Shown: positions 20,995-31,029 of the stretch, one piece after another
How positions within the stretch are numbered: the first letter of the stretch is position 1
How the letters are laid out: every line of letters begins with the position of its first letter
From: Devosia sp. YIM 151766
GTDB taxonomy: Bacteria; Pseudomonadota; Alphaproteobacteria; Rhizobiales; Devosiaceae
Direction of reading: 5' to 3'
DNA length: 64,000 nt
NCBI RefSeq assembly: GCF_030285925.1
Contig: NZ_CP127251.1
Coordinates: 1,922,001-1,986,000 of the forward strand
The notes under the pieces: generated by a model
The model's input: only the letters and a program-made list of their open reading frames with translations
Database searches by the model: none
Told to the model about the DNA's origin: nothing
Translations under genes and position numbers: made by a program

Positions 20995-22653
20995 TCAGCC
21001 GTGTTTACGCAGGAATGCCGGTATTTCCAAGTGTTCCTTTGCCGTCGGGCCTGCCGGGACACGTCCCTGATTGTCGAGATTGCCGCGTGCGCCTTCGCTG
21101 GCCGGCGGAACCCGCGAAGTCCTTGCGCCACCGGCCTCGATGGCGCTGCGCGCCGCCGCGTCATCGGCCAGCGAGCGCTGCGGCTCGCTGCGCGTCTGCG
21201 GCTGCTGCTGGCTCAGATTGATGCCCACATTGGAGGCCAGGCGCTTGAACAGGGCGCGCGCATTGCGCGGCTCGGCGTCCTGACGTTCCGCCGCATCCTG
21301 TGACCGACGTGCAACAACTGGCAGTTCCTCGGTGCGCGGCATCCGGCGCTGTCCGTCCGGACGGGCGGCGTGCGAGGGCACATAGACGCTCGGGATCGGC
21401 TGCTCTTCGGGCATTTCCGCCTCTTCGGGCTCGGCCATGGCCTCGGCTTCCGGCATATAGGGCTCGACCAGGATGCCATCATCCTCATGGGCATAATGCT
21501 GGGCCGGCGGCTGGGCCGCGAAGGCCTGGGCGACGGCGGCTTCCACCTGGTAGCCGATATCCTCTTCCTCCTGCATGACCGGCTCGGCGGCCGGCGGCAC
21601 GACCGAGCGCTCGGCCGGCACATGGCGCTTCACCGATAGCGGCGTGCGCGACGCATTCGGCTTGGCCGGCTCCAGCGCCTGCACCATGGTCGCATCGGTG
21701 CCGGTGGCCACCACCGACACGCGGATCGTGCCGTTGAGGTTCGGATCGTAGGTCGCGCCCAGGATGATATTGGCGTCGGTATCGACTTCCTCGCGAATGC
21801 GGCTCGCCGCTTCGTCCACTTCATAAAGCGTCAAATCCGGCCCGCCGGTGATCGAGATCAGCAGCCCGCGCGCCCCCTGCATCGACACATCGTCGAGCAG
21901 CGGATTGGCGATGGCGGCCTCGGCGGCATGGCGGGCGCGATCTTCACCCGATGCCTCGCCCGTCCCCATCATCGCCTTGCCCATGCCGCGCATCACGGCG
22001 CGCACGTCGGCGAAGTCGAGATTGATCAGGCCTTCCTTGACCATCAGGTCGGTGATGCAGGCGACGCCGGAGAACAAGACCTGGTCGGCCATGGCGAAAG
22101 CGTCGGCGAAGGTGGTCTTCTCATTGGCCACCCGGAACAGGTTCTGGTTGGGAATGACGATCAGCGTATCGACATGGCGATGCAGCTCATCGATGCCGTC
22201 ATCGGCCAGCCGGGTGCGACGATTGCCTTCGAAATTGAACGGCTTGGTGACCACGCCAACCGTCAGAATACCCTGCTCGCGGGCCGCGCGCGCCACCACC
22301 GGGGCCGCGCCGGTGCCGGTGCCGCCGCCCATGCCGGCGGTAATGAACACCATATGCGAGCCGGACAGGTGATCGTTGATCTCGTCCCAGCTTTCCTCGG
22401 CCGCCGCCCGGCCCACTTCCGGATGCGAACCGGCGCCCAATCCTTCGGTGACGCCGACGCCGAGCTGGATGATACGCGGCGCCTTGGACAGGGCCAGGGC
22501 TTGCGCGTCGGTATTGGCGACGACGAAATCCACCCCGTCCAGACCGGATTCGATCATGTTGTTAACGGCGTTGCCGCCGCCGCCGCCCACACCGAACACG
22601 GTGATGCGGGGCTTGAGTTCCTGGATATCCGGGATGGTGAGATTGATGGTCAT
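20995..22653 (-). CDS. ftsZ: Cell division GTPase FtsZ
   Basis: Tubulin-like GTPase forming the Z-ring that recruits the divisome. The 552-residue product has the nucleotide pocket marks [16 protein letters not shown] and [14 protein letters not shown], the T7 loop [11 protein letters not shown], a disordered Pro/Glu/Met-rich linker from about 320 to 535, and the C-terminal interaction peptide [10 protein letters not shown]. The long linker is normal for alphaproteobacteria. The start [16 protein letters not shown] at 22653 matches rhizobial FtsZ; the upstream ATG at 22686 adds 11 unmatched residues. It has a large promoter region with cell-cycle-type sites and ends at a strong terminator. 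Confidence 0.96.
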   Translation of the reverse strand: MTINLTIPDIQELKPRITVFGVGGGGGNAVNNMIESGLDGVDFVVANTDAQALALSKAPRIIQLGVGVTEGLGAGSHPEVGRAAAEESWDEINDHLSGSHMVFITAGMGGGTGTGAAPVVARAAREQGILTVGVVTKPFNFEGNRRTRLADDGIDELHRHVDTLIVIPNQNLFRVANEKTTFADAFAMADQVLFSGVACITDLMVKEGLINLDFADVRAVMRGMGKAMMGTGEASGEDRARHAAEAAIANPLLDDVSMQGARGLLISITGGPDLTLYEVDEAASRIREEVDTDANIILGATYDPNLNGTIRVSVVATGTDATMVQALEPAKPNASRTPLSVKRHVPAERSVVPPAAEPVMQEEEDIGYQVEAAVAQAFAAQPPAQHYAHEDDGILVEPYMPEAEAMAEPEEAEMPEEQPIPSVYVPSHAARPDGQRRMPRTEELPVVARRSQDAAERQDAEPRNARALFKRLASNVGINLSQQQPQTRSEPQRSLADDAAARSAIEAGGARTSRVPPASEGARGNLDNQGRVPAGPTAKEHLEIPAFLRKHG

Positions 22654-22701
22654 AGAAGGCCCCATACTGGCGTGGTTGGTTAACATTTACCCGCCCATTC
22701 G

Positions 22702-22726
22702 TTAACCGCAGCCTAACAAGTGAGTC
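22702..22726. promoter_or_regulatory. CtrA-like box and GANTC methylation site upstream of ftsZ
   Basis: TTAA-N7-CTAAC at 22702-22717 differs by one base from the CtrA consensus TTAA-N7-TTAAC. GAGTC at 22722-22726 is a CcrM (GANTC) target. Extra GTTAAC half-sites lie at 22679-22684 and 22733-22738. The region is 50-150 bases before the ftsZ start, within the ftsA-ftsZ gap. In Caulobacter ftsZ is controlled by CtrA and by GANTC methylation; transfer of that role here is an inference. Confidence 0.5.
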
Positions 22727-22809
22727 GTTCCCGTTAACTTCCGCGCAAATTGCGACAGGACACGCCTGCCAATTGCCTTGCCGTTAACCATGCCGCGCCG
22801 GCGCATCCG

Positions 22810-24123
22810 CTAAAAACTCGTGCGCAGCCAATTGCCGACCCGGGCGAAATAGCCATCGGTGCCGGTAAGCTTTCCCCTTCCGCGCGGCTCGACATATTCC
22901 TGCCCGCAGACCTGCGGATAGACCAGCATTCCCGCCATGGTGGCGAAGGCGGCGCCCTTGGCGATGTCCGGCAGGCCGGCAATGCCCATCGGTCTGCCAT
23001 TGCGCACATTGCGCGCCAGGGTCCGGCGCGCCACTTCCGGCAGGCCGGTCATTTCGCTGGCGCCCCCGGTCAGCACGAAACGGCGTCCGCACACATCCAT
23101 CATGCCCGTCGCCTGCATCCGGTCGCGGATCGCGGTGAGGATTTCCTCGATGCGCGGGCGCATGATGCGCGTCAGCACCGCCCGTGGAATCTGGCCGGGC
23201 GCCTCGTCATGGCTGGCGCCCACCGGCTGGATCGCGATCATCTCGCGCTCGTCGGCCTGCCCCGGCAGCACCGAGCCATGCAGCGTCTTCAGCCGCTCGG
23301 CATCGGCCACGCTGACCGACAGCTGCCGGGCAATGTCCAGCGTCAGATGATGCCCGCCAATGGCGATGGCGTCGGCATAGACCATATGCCCGTCATTGAA
23401 GACCGAAACCGTGGTCGTGGCCCCGCCAAAATCGATGCAGGCGACGCCCAGCTTGGCCTCGTCATCCACCAGCGTCGCCAGCCCCGAAGCGTAAGGGGTC
23501 GCCACCAGGGCCTCGATCTGCAAATGGCAGCGATGCAGCACCAGTTCCAGATTGCGCATCGCCAGGGTCTCGGCGCTCACCACGGCGACGTCGACGCCGA
23601 GCTTTTCGCCCACCATGCCCTTGGGGTCGCGAACCCCCCTATTGCCGTCCAGGGCGTAACCGATGGGTAGCGCATGGATGATCGAGCGCTCCGGCCGCAC
23701 CGAACGCGAATTGACCGCCTTCAGCACCCGGACGATATCGGCCTTCTCCACTTCCTGCCCGTCCAGCGACACGGCGGCGGAAAAGGTCTCGGAGCCCAGC
23801 CGTCCGGCGGTCACGTTCACCAGCACGCTTTCCAGCGTCAGTCCCGCCGCGCGTTCGGCCATGCCGACCACATTGCGGATGGCCTGCTCGGCCTTTTCGA
23901 TATCCACCACCACGCCGCTCTTGACCCCGGTGGAGGGGCCATAGCCGAAACCGATCACCTCGGCCTGATGGGTGCGGCCCTTGAGCGACTTGCCTTCGGC
24001 GCGCGGAACCAGGCGGGCGATGACGCAACAGATCTTGGTGGACCCGATATCGAGCACCGCCACCAGCGTCGTCTTGCCGGGTTGGACCGGCCGCAGCCGG
24101 GACGTCATCGCATCGGTCATCAT
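22810..24123 (-). CDS. ftsA: Cell division protein FtsA
   Basis: Actin-like ATPase that anchors FtsZ to the membrane and recruits later division proteins. The 437-residue protein shows the phosphate 1 motif VLDIGSTKICCVIARL, the SHS2/1C region around 90-180, phosphate 2 ACIDFGGATTTVSVFNDG and the adenosine motif VLTGGASEMTGL. The C-terminal end GNWLRTSF is an amphipathic membrane-targeting helix. The start overlaps the ftsQ stop as ATGA. A 156-base gap with regulatory sites follows before ftsZ. Confidence 0.96.
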   Translation of the reverse strand: MMTDAMTSRLRPVQPGKTTLVAVLDIGSTKICCVIARLVPRAEGKSLKGRTHQAEVIGFGYGPSTGVKSGVVVDIEKAEQAIRNVVGMAERAAGLTLESVLVNVTAGRLGSETFSAAVSLDGQEVEKADIVRVLKAVNSRSVRPERSIIHALPIGYALDGNRGVRDPKGMVGEKLGVDVAVVSAETLAMRNLELVLHRCHLQIEALVATPYASGLATLVDDEAKLGVACIDFGGATTTVSVFNDGHMVYADAIAIGGHHLTLDIARQLSVSVADAERLKTLHGSVLPGQADEREMIAIQPVGASHDEAPGQIPRAVLTRIMRPRIEEILTAIRDRMQATGMMDVCGRRFVLTGGASEMTGLPEVARRTLARNVRNGRPMGIAGLPDIAKGAAFATMAGMLVYPQVCGQEYVEPRGRGKLTGTDGYFARVGNWLRTSF

Positions 24124-24998
24124 GATTTATCGGATTCTTCGGTCTTGTTGGGGCGAATGGCGACGATCGTATCGAGGCGCAGATCGATGATCGAAACGTC
24201 GCGGTCGAGAAGCTGATATTGGTCCTGATAGGACACGAGCCGGCGCAAAGCCGGCGCCACGCCCTGCTCCGGCAATTGCACGCGCAGCCCGGTATCGTAG
24301 ATCAGGTCCCAGCGCCGGTCGGCAATGCGCGACAGCGCGACGAGCCCGTCCTGCAAGCGCGGCACGGTGCCGATCGCCCGGATCATCACCAGGGCGTCGT
24401 CGGCGGCCCCGTCCCCGATGACCAGGGGCAGTTCGCCATAAGCGCCGCGATCCTCGCCGATCTGGTCGCCGCGTCCGTCGATCACGAACGTCACCCCATC
24501 CACCCGCCAGCGCGCCACCGGTACTTTTTCGGTGATCACCACCGCCACGTCGCCCGGATAGGTCTTGCGGACAGTAACCGCCTGCACGGCCGGCAATTCG
24601 GCGATGCGCTGGCGCGCCGCATCCACATCGAAGCCCAGCGTCGAGGTGTGCGGCGCGATGCCGAGCGCGTCGAAAATGTCCTGTTCGGCGGTAAGCGTCT
24701 GCCCGCTTATGGAGATTTCGCCGATGGCCAGCCCTGCCTGGGCGAAATTGCCCTGGGCGATTTCGCCCAGCATCGCGGCAAGATTGCCGATCGGCTCGCG
24801 CAATTGATAGACACCCAGCGCCGCAGCGGCGAGCACGACCATGAGCACGCCCCGGCGCACCAGGCGGCCGTGCAAGACCAGGGCGCGATTGACCCGATTG
24901 GCGAGCCGCCGGCGCTGTGTGCGGACGGGAACAGGCAATGCGCGCGGATGAACCATCTGCGCGCCGGCGAGAAAGGTCTCGCTCTTTACCTGTTGCAA
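24120..24998 (-). CDS. ftsQ: Cell division protein FtsQ
   Basis: Bitopic divisome protein linking early and late division proteins through FtsL/FtsB. The 292-residue product has a basic cytoplasmic N-terminus with [13 protein letters not shown], one membrane helix (about 50-66), a POTRA domain starting [20 protein letters not shown], and the FtsQ beta domain to about 270. The start overlaps the ddl end by 13 bases and the stop overlaps ftsA by 4, so translation is coupled. Confidence 0.93.
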   Translation of the reverse strand: MQQVKSETFLAGAQMVHPRALPVPVRTQRRRLANRVNRALVLHGRLVRRGVLMVVLAAAALGVYQLREPIGNLAAMLGEIAQGNFAQAGLAIGEISISGQTLTAEQDIFDALGIAPHTSTLGFDVDAARQRIAELPAVQAVTVRKTYPGDVAVVITEKVPVARWRVDGVTFVIDGRGDQIGEDRGAYGELPLVIGDGAADDALVMIRAIGTVPRLQDGLVALSRIADRRWDLIYDTGLRVQLPEQGVAPALRRLVSYQDQYQLLDRDVSIIDLRLDTIVAIRPNKTEESDKS

Positions 24999-25906
24999 CT
25001 CGCGTCCTCCACCATCCAGGAGACCAGATCTTCAAAGCTGTGCCCGACATGGGCGGCCTGCTCGGGCACCAGGGAGGTCGGCGTCATGCCTGGCTGGGTG
25101 TTGATTTCCAGACAGACGAGTTCGCCATCCTCGCCGGCCGCGTCGTTGTAGCGGAAGTCCGTCCGCGTCACGCCACGGCAGCCGAGCGCCAAATGCGCAG
25201 CCAGGCTAAGCTTTTGCACTTTGTCGTAAATTTTAGGTTTAATGTCGGCGGGAATGGTGTGAAGTGATCCGCCCTGGGCATATTTCGCTTCGTAATTGTA
25301 AAAGCTGAGATCGGTGACGATCTCGGTGACGGCCAATGCCACATCGCCCATCACCGCGCAGGTCAGTTCGCGCCCGGGAATATAGCGTTCCACCATGACC
25401 TGCTCGCCGCAATTCCAGTCCTCGCGCAGGATTTCCTGCGGCGGATGGCTGGTTCCGGTCTTGACGATGAAGACGCCGAAGCTCGATCCTTCGGCTATCG
25501 GCTTGATCACATAGGGGGGCGCCATGACATGGGAGCGCGCCACTTCCTCCCGGCCCGCAATGACATGGTCGGTCACCGGAACCCCGGCGGCCTTGAGCAT
25601 GATCTTGGCCTGGTGCTTGTCCATGGCCAGCGCCGAGGCCAATACCCCGGAATGGGTATAGGGGATTTGGAGCAATTCCAGCACGCCCTGCACCATGCCG
25701 CTTTCGCCGAACGGGCCATGCAGCGCGTTGAAGGCGACATCCGGCTTGAGGTCGAGCAGGACATTGGAAAGATCGCGGCCCACATCGACTTCGGTGACCC
25801 GATAGCCGGCCCGACCCAGCGCTGCGGCGCATTCACGGCCCGAACTCAGCGACACCTCGCGCTCATTCGACCATCCCCCCATGAGAACGGCGACATGCTT
25901 GGTCAT
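24986..25906 (-). CDS. ddl: D-alanine-D-alanine ligase
   Basis: ATP-grasp enzyme joining two D-alanines for the UDP-MurNAc pentapeptide. The 306-residue protein has the N-terminal [15 protein letters not shown], substrate segment [17 protein letters not shown]-binding [17 protein letters not shown], and the C-terminal metal site FLCLEIN-like sequence ([13 protein letters not shown]). It corresponds to DdlB of other dcw clusters. Here murB, normally next upstream, is absent and 187 bases of repeats separate it from murC. Confidence 0.96.
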   Translation of the reverse strand: MTKHVAVLMGGWSNEREVSLSSGRECAAALGRAGYRVTEVDVGRDLSNVLLDLKPDVAFNALHGPFGESGMVQGVLELLQIPYTHSGVLASALAMDKHQAKIMLKAAGVPVTDHVIAGREEVARSHVMAPPYVIKPIAEGSSFGVFIVKTGTSHPPQEILREDWNCGEQVMVERYIPGRELTCAVMGDVALAVTEIVTDLSFYNYEAKYAQGGSLHTIPADIKPKIYDKVQKLSLAAHLALGCRGVTRTDFRYNDAAGEDGELVCLEINTQPGMTPTSLVPEQAAHVGHSFEDLVSWMVEDASCNR

Positions 25907-25947
25907 GGCAGGATCCTGTCTGAAATCTGGAAAAGCAGCGCCGCATC

Positions 25948-26089
25948 ATGCTTCTCCCGCTCGGGGATGAGGCGGCCTGAAGGGCCGGATGAGGGGGATC
26001 GGTGCGGCCTGAAATCCCCAAAAGCCGACACCGCACCATTCTTCTCCCCCTCGGGGAGAAGGTGGCCCGCAGGGCCGGATGAGGGGGAC
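25948..26089. repeat. Two extragenic repeats filling the place of murB
   Basis: Two copies of the element TTCTCCC-CTCGGGGA-GAAG...GGGCCGGATGAGGGGG occur at 25950-26000 (diverged) and 26041-26089 (clean). Each can fold through CTCCCCCTCGGGGAG and GGCCCGCAGGGCC. They lie between murC (starting upstream, stop at 26094) and ddl. No coding sequence is visible in 25907-26093. Confidence 0.8.
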
Positions 26090-26093
26090 ACCA

Positions 26094-27512
26094 TCACGCC
26101 GCTCCCTTCTCCACCAGCGCGCCCAGCTCCGCCGGCAGCGCCGCCGCCCATTGGGTAATATTGCCTGCACCGAGGCAGACCACGTAATCGCCGTCTTCCA
26201 CCCGGCTCGCCAGCAATGCCGCCAGCGCTTCCGGTCCATCCAGCACCCGCGCGTCGCGATGCCCGCGCGCGGTTATGCGATTGACCAGTTCCTCATGCGT
26301 CACCCCGGCAATGGGCTGCTCGCCCGCTGCATAGATCGGCGCGACGATTACCGTGTCGGCATCGTTGAAGCAGGCGGCGAAATCGTCGAACAGGTCATGT
26401 ACCCGGGAATAGCGATGCGGCTGCACCACGGCCACGACATCGCGCCGCGCCGATTGCCGCGCCGCCTGCAGCACTGCCGCGATCTCCACCGGATGATGTC
26501 CATAATCGTCGATGATGGTTACGCCGCCGACCTCGCCGGTCTTGCTGAAGCGCCGTTTCACCCCGGTGAAGCCCTTCAGGCCCCGGCGGATGGCCTCTGC
26601 CGGCACATGCAATTGATCCGCCACGGCAATCGCCGCGGTGGCATTCAGCGCATTATGGATACCGGGCATGGGCAATTGCAGCCCGTCGATGCGCAATTGC
26701 GTCTGGCGGATCCGGTCGCGGATTTCCACCGAGAAATGCTGCACCCCGTCCCGGTTCTCCAGATCGACCAGCCGGACGTCGGCCTGCGGATTGCGGCCAT
26801 AGGTAATGACCCGCCGGTCGAGAATATCGCCCACCAGGGCCTGGACCTCGGGATGATCGAGGCACATTACCGCGAAGCCGTAGAACGGCACGTTCTCGAC
26901 GAATTGGCGAAATGCCTTCTTCACCCCGTCGAAGTCGCCATAATGATCGAGATGCTCGGCATCGATATTGGTCACGACCGCCACGTCTGCCGGCAGCTTG
27001 ACGAAGGTGCCGTCGCTCTCGTCGGCCTCCACCACCATCCACTCGCCGCCGCCCAGCCGCGCATTGGTGCCATAGGCATTGATGATGCCGCCATTGATGA
27101 CGGTCGGGTCGAGATTGCCGGCATCCAGCAGGGTCGCCACCAGCGTCGTCGTCGTGGTCTTGCCATGCGTGCCGCCAATGGCGATGGCGGTCTTGAACCG
27201 CATGATCTCGGCCAGCATTTCGGCCCGGCGCACGATGGGCAGCGCCCGGGCGCGGGCCGCGACCAGTTCGGGATTGTCCTTCTTGATGGCGGAGGACACC
27301 ACCACGACCTCGGCCTGACCCAGATTGTCGGCGCTCTGGCCGATTTCGACCCTGATCCCCATATCGCGCAGCCGCTGCACATTGGGATTGAGCGAGGCAT
27401 CGGAGCCCTGCACCACATAGCCTTGGTTATGCAGGATTTCGGCAATGCCGCTCATGCCGATGCCGCCGATGCCGATGAAATGGACCGGCCCCATATTGCG
27501 TGGCATCTTCAT
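26094..27512 (-). CDS. murC: UDP-N-acetylmuramate-L-alanine ligase
   Basis: Adds L-alanine to UDP-MurNAc, the first amino acid of the stem peptide. The 472-residue protein opens with [17 protein letters not shown], has the ATP-binding loop [11 protein letters not shown] near 113, the Mur-ligase central domain ([11 protein letters not shown]) and a C-terminal domain ([23 protein letters not shown]). The start overlaps murG by 4 bases. Confidence 0.97.
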   Translation of the reverse strand: MKMPRNMGPVHFIGIGGIGMSGIAEILHNQGYVVQGSDASLNPNVQRLRDMGIRVEIGQSADNLGQAEVVVVSSAIKKDNPELVAARARALPIVRRAEMLAEIMRFKTAIAIGGTHGKTTTTTLVATLLDAGNLDPTVINGGIINAYGTNARLGGGEWMVVEADESDGTFVKLPADVAVVTNIDAEHLDHYGDFDGVKKAFRQFVENVPFYGFAVMCLDHPEVQALVGDILDRRVITYGRNPQADVRLVDLENRDGVQHFSVEIRDRIRQTQLRIDGLQLPMPGIHNALNATAAIAVADQLHVPAEAIRRGLKGFTGVKRRFSKTGEVGGVTIIDDYGHHPVEIAAVLQAARQSARRDVVAVVQPHRYSRVHDLFDDFAACFNDADTVIVAPIYAAGEQPIAGVTHEELVNRITARGHRDARVLDGPEALAALLASRVEDGDYVVCLGAGNITQWAAALPAELGALVEKGAA

Positions 27513-28627
27513 GATCGGGGTCCTTCTTTGATCTGGCTATGCTTGCCGGCCAGCGCCTCCGCCAGGTCGGCCAGTTTCTCGACCGCATGGGGTTGTCCCA
27601 GCGAACGCGCCGCCTCGGCGGCTTGCTGCAAGAGCGGCGGATCGGTCAACAAGTCGTGCAGCCGAGTGGCAAGCGATTGCGGTGAAAGCGTGGCCTGTTC
27701 CGCCACCCATCCGCCGCCACCCTCTTCGAGGAAGCGGGCATTATATTTCTGGTCGGCATCGAGCGATCCCGGCAGCGGGATGAGAATGGCCGGGCGGCCG
27801 AGAACCGCCAGCTCGGCAATGGTCGATGCCCCCGCCCGGCAGATGACCAGATGCGCCTGGGCGATACGTTCCGGCAGATCGGCGATAAAGCTGGCGATTT
27901 CGACGCTGACCCGCGCTCGACGGTAACAGTCTGTTACCCGCTCGACGTCTTCGCTACGCGCCTGGTGCACGATTTGCAGCCGGCTTCGCATCGGCGGCGG
28001 CAGCAATGCGATCGCCTCCGGCACGATCTCCGACAGCGCCCGCGCCCCCTGGCTGCCGCCGGTAATCACCAGCCGGATCGGTCCTTTATCGTCCGGCGCC
28101 GGATAGGGCGTACCGATCAGATTGCGCACCCGATCCCGCACCGGATTGCCGGTCACCACCTTGTCCAGCCCATGCTGGTCGGCGAATTTGGTAGTCGGAA
28201 AACTCATGGCCAGCATATCGGCAAAGCGCGCCAGCGCCCGGTTCGCCCGGCCCATCACCGCGTTCTGTTCATGTAAAATGCCAGGGATTCCAAGGACATT
28301 GGCGGCAATGAACGGCGGAAAAGTCGGATAGCCGCCAAAGCCGACCACCGCATCGGGCCGCAATTTGCGCAGCTTTCCATGCGCTGCGGCGATGCCCCGA
28401 AGAATGGTGAGACCAGCCGAAACCAGCTTGATCGGATTACCGCCCGAGGGTGTCGCCGCCGGCACGATATGGATTTGCCGCGCCGGAAAATCGGCGCCAT
28501 AACTCTCCACCCGGTGATCGGTCATCAGCTCGACCGCGTGACCGCGCCGGGTCAATTCCTGAGCCAGCGCCATGGCCGGAAAGAGATGCCCCCCCGTACC
28601 GCCCGCCATGAGGACAAAAGTTTTCAT
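27509..28627 (-). CDS. murG: UDP-GlcNAc:lipid I N-acetylglucosaminyltransferase
   Basis: Converts lipid I to lipid II at the cytoplasmic face of the membrane. The 372-residue protein has the N-terminal [17 protein letters not shown] loop, a second Gly-rich loop ([15 protein letters not shown]) and the UDP-GlcNAc pocket [18 protein letters not shown]. It is a standard GT28-type MurG. Both ends overlap neighbours by 4 bases (murC and ftsW), fitting tight coupling. Confidence 0.97.
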   Translation of the reverse strand: MKTFVLMAGGTGGHLFPAMALAQELTRRGHAVELMTDHRVESYGADFPARQIHIVPAATPSGGNPIKLVSAGLTILRGIAAAHGKLRKLRPDAVVGFGGYPTFPPFIAANVLGIPGILHEQNAVMGRANRALARFADMLAMSFPTTKFADQHGLDKVVTGNPVRDRVRNLIGTPYPAPDDKGPIRLVITGGSQGARALSEIVPEAIALLPPPMRSRLQIVHQARSEDVERVTDCYRRARVSVEIASFIADLPERIAQAHLVICRAGASTIAELAVLGRPAILIPLPGSLDADQKYNARFLEEGGGGWVAEQATLSPQSLATRLHDLLTDPPLLQQAAEAARSLGQPHAVEKLADLAEALAGKHSQIKEGPRS

Positions 28628-29790
28628 TCCGCCGGGGCTACCACGGCGCTGCGGTAGGAGGGAAGCCCGGTCGCCATCCGTTCTTCAGGCTTGGTGCGGG
28701 TCAGCGCCAGCATCAGCCCCATGCCGAACGCCACCGCCAGCATCGAGGTGCCGCCATAGGAAACGAAGGGCAGCGTCATGCCCTTGGGCGGAACGAGATT
28801 GAGGTTCACCGCGAGATTGATGCCCGATTGCATGGCGAATTGCACCGCGATGGTCGAGGCCGCAAGCCTTGCGAACAGGCTGGTTTGCCGCTGCGCCGCA
28901 AGCATCGCCCGCACGACGATGAAGCCGATCAGCGCCACCAGGCCGATGCAGAACAGGATGCCGAACTCCCCCGCGGCGGCCGAGAACACATAATCGGCAT
29001 GGGCGTCGGGAATCAGCTTCTTGGCCAGCGATTCACCCGGCCCCCGCCCGAACCAGCCTCCCTCCATCAGCGACTGCAAGGCCCGGTCGATCTGATAGGT
29101 ATTGCCGCCGCCGTCAGGATTGATGAACGTGTCGATGCGTCGCGCGAAGTGCGGGAAGAACGCATAGGCCCCGAACAGCAACGCACCGCCGGCACCGGCC
29201 AGGCCGAAAATGATCCACCAGGAAATACCGGAAAAAAACAGCAGTACCGCCCAGGTCGCCATGACCAGCGCCGTCTGCCCCAGATCCGGTTGCAGCAACA
29301 ATGCGCCGACAATGGCCAGCATGATCAGGGTCGCGATTATCCGGCCGGGCACATTGCGATGGATCATATATTCGGAAAACAGCCAGGCGCCGATCACCGC
29401 GAAGGCCGGCTTGACGAATTCCGAAGGCTGCAAGGATTGCCCGGCGATGGACAGCCAGCGGCGCGCGCCTTTGACCTCGGTGCCGAAGCGCAGCGTCGCC
29501 CAGAGCATGATGGTCATGGCGATCAACACGCCCAAAGCCGCGAACCGCGCCTGGCGCTGGCTCAGCAGTGACGTGGCCAGCATGACCGGCACGGCCAGTA
29601 CGGCAAAGAAAGCGTGACGGATAACGAAATGCCATTCGTCCAGGCCGATGCGTTCGGCCACGGCCGGGCTGGCGCCGAAGCTTAGCACCACTCCGCCCAT
29701 CAGGAGCAGGATCAGCGCTCCCAGCAATTCTTTATCAATCGACCACCACCACTCGGCGAGCGGGGTCTTTTCGGCGCGGGAAAACATCAT
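28624..29790 (-). CDS. ftsW: Septal peptidoglycan polymerase FtsW
   Basis: SEDS-family membrane glycosyltransferase that polymerises lipid II at the septum with FtsI. The 388-residue protein has about ten membrane segments and SEDS marks: ARRWLSIAGQSLQPSEFVKPA, PDLGQTALVMATWAVLLF and the C-terminal LVPPKGMTLPFVSYGG. It is the first gene after the 127-base gap where murD is normally found, so it may have its own start signals. Confidence 0.95.
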   Translation of the reverse strand: MMFSRAEKTPLAEWWWSIDKELLGALILLLMGGVVLSFGASPAVAERIGLDEWHFVIRHAFFAVLAVPVMLATSLLSQRQARFAALGVLIAMTIMLWATLRFGTEVKGARRWLSIAGQSLQPSEFVKPAFAVIGAWLFSEYMIHRNVPGRIIATLIMLAIVGALLLQPDLGQTALVMATWAVLLFFSGISWWIIFGLAGAGGALLFGAYAFFPHFARRIDTFINPDGGGNTYQIDRALQSLMEGGWFGRGPGESLAKKLIPDAHADYVFSAAAGEFGILFCIGLVALIGFIVVRAMLAAQRQTSLFARLAASTIAVQFAMQSGINLAVNLNLVPPKGMTLPFVSYGGTSMLAVAFGMGLMLALTRTKPEERMATGLPSYRSAVVAPAE

Positions 29791-29917
29791 CGGGGCAGCC
29801 CGGTACTCGATACAAACTGTCTCGAATTGTATCGGAGCTTTGGTTACCGATTTGCCAAGGTTTTCGCGTTTTGCGAGTCGCAGGAGAAAAGATCGGCCGT
29901 CGCGCAGGCTTGTCCGC
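29791..29917. other. Short gap between mraY and ftsW where murD is usually found
   Basis: Only 127 bases lie between the mraY stop and the ftsW start, with no coding potential. On the minus strand a near-consensus -10 (TACAAT, 29831-29826) is present, but a well-spaced -35 is not evident. It may hold a weak promoter for ftsW-murG-murC. Confidence 0.5.
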
Positions 29918-31003
29918 CTACCGCAATTTCAGGCTTGATAACCCGATCAGTGCCAGCACGAAGGAGATGATCCAGAACCGGATCACCACCTGGCTCTCGG
30001 TCCAGCCGAGATGCTCGAAATGGTGGTGGATCGGCGCCATCCGGAACACCCGCTTTCCGGTCAGCTTGAACGAGGTGACCTGCACGATCACCGAAACGGC
30101 TTCCAGCACGAACAGCCCGCCGATAATGGCCAGCACGATTTCATGCTTGGTCGCCACGGCGATGGCGCCCAGGGCGCCGCCCAGAGCCAGAGAGCCGGTA
30201 TCGCCCATGAAAATCTGCGCCGGGGGCGCGTTGAACCAGAGGAAACCCAGCCCTGCCCCGATCAGCGCGCCGCAGACCACGGCGAGTTCCGCCGTGCCGG
30301 GCACCGCATTGAGCAGCAGATAATCGGCATAGTTCTGGGACCCGACGAGATAGGCGATGAGCCCGAAACAGGCAGCCGCCACCATGACCGGCACGATGGC
30401 AAGGCCATCGAGCCCATCGGTGAGATTGACTGAATTGCCCGCCGCCACCACCACGAAACCGCCGAACAGGATGTAGAAATAGCCCAGGTTGAGAGCCAGA
30501 TCCTTGACGAAGGGGAATAGCAGCGAGGTGCCGTAGGAGCCCGAGGCGAGCTGGGAAATGAAGAAGGCCGCCATCGCGCCGATAATCGCCTCCAGCATCA
30601 GCCTTTGCTTGCCGCCGAAGCCGGCATGGCTCATGCGCTTGACCTTGAGATAATCGTCGTAGAAGCCGATGGCGCCGAAGCCCACGGTCACGAAGAGCAC
30701 CACCCAGACATAGCCGTTGGTAAGGTTCGACCAGAGCAGCGTCGAGATCACCGCGCCGGACAAGATCATCAGCCCGCCCATGGTCGGCGTGCCCTTCTTG
30801 GTCAGCAGATGCCCCGCCGGACCGTCTTCGCGGATCGGCTGGCCGCCTCCTTGTTTCAGCCGGAGCAGGGCGATCATGCCCGGGCCGAACAGGAAGACGA
30901 AGAACAAGGCGGTCACCACCGCGCCGGCGGTGCGGAAAGTGATGTACCGGAAGACGTTGAAGGCGGTGAGTTGTTCACCCAACTGGCCGAGAAAATAGAG
31001 CAT
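29918..31003 (-). CDS. mraY: Phospho-N-acetylmuramoyl-pentapeptide transferase
   Basis: Membrane enzyme making lipid I from UDP-MurNAc-pentapeptide and undecaprenyl phosphate. The 361-residue protein has about ten membrane helices, with conserved loops [13 protein letters not shown], the Asp pair in [28 protein letters not shown], and [12 protein letters not shown]. The standard length is 360. It begins 26 bases after murF. Confidence 0.97.
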   Translation of the reverse strand: MLYFLGQLGEQLTAFNVFRYITFRTAGAVVTALFFVFLFGPGMIALLRLKQGGGQPIREDGPAGHLLTKKGTPTMGGLMILSGAVISTLLWSNLTNGYVWVVLFVTVGFGAIGFYDDYLKVKRMSHAGFGGKQRLMLEAIIGAMAAFFISQLASGSYGTSLLFPFVKDLALNLGYFYILFGGFVVVAAGNSVNLTDGLDGLAIVPVMVAAACFGLIAYLVGSQNYADYLLLNAVPGTAELAVVCGALIGAGLGFLWFNAPPAQIFMGDTGSLALGGALGAIAVATKHEIVLAIIGGLFVLEAVSVIVQVTSFKLTGKRVFRMAPIHHHFEHLGWTESQVVIRFWIISFVLALIGLSSLKLR

Positions 31004-31029
31004 TTATTCCGCTGTTCCGCTTGGGTGTT

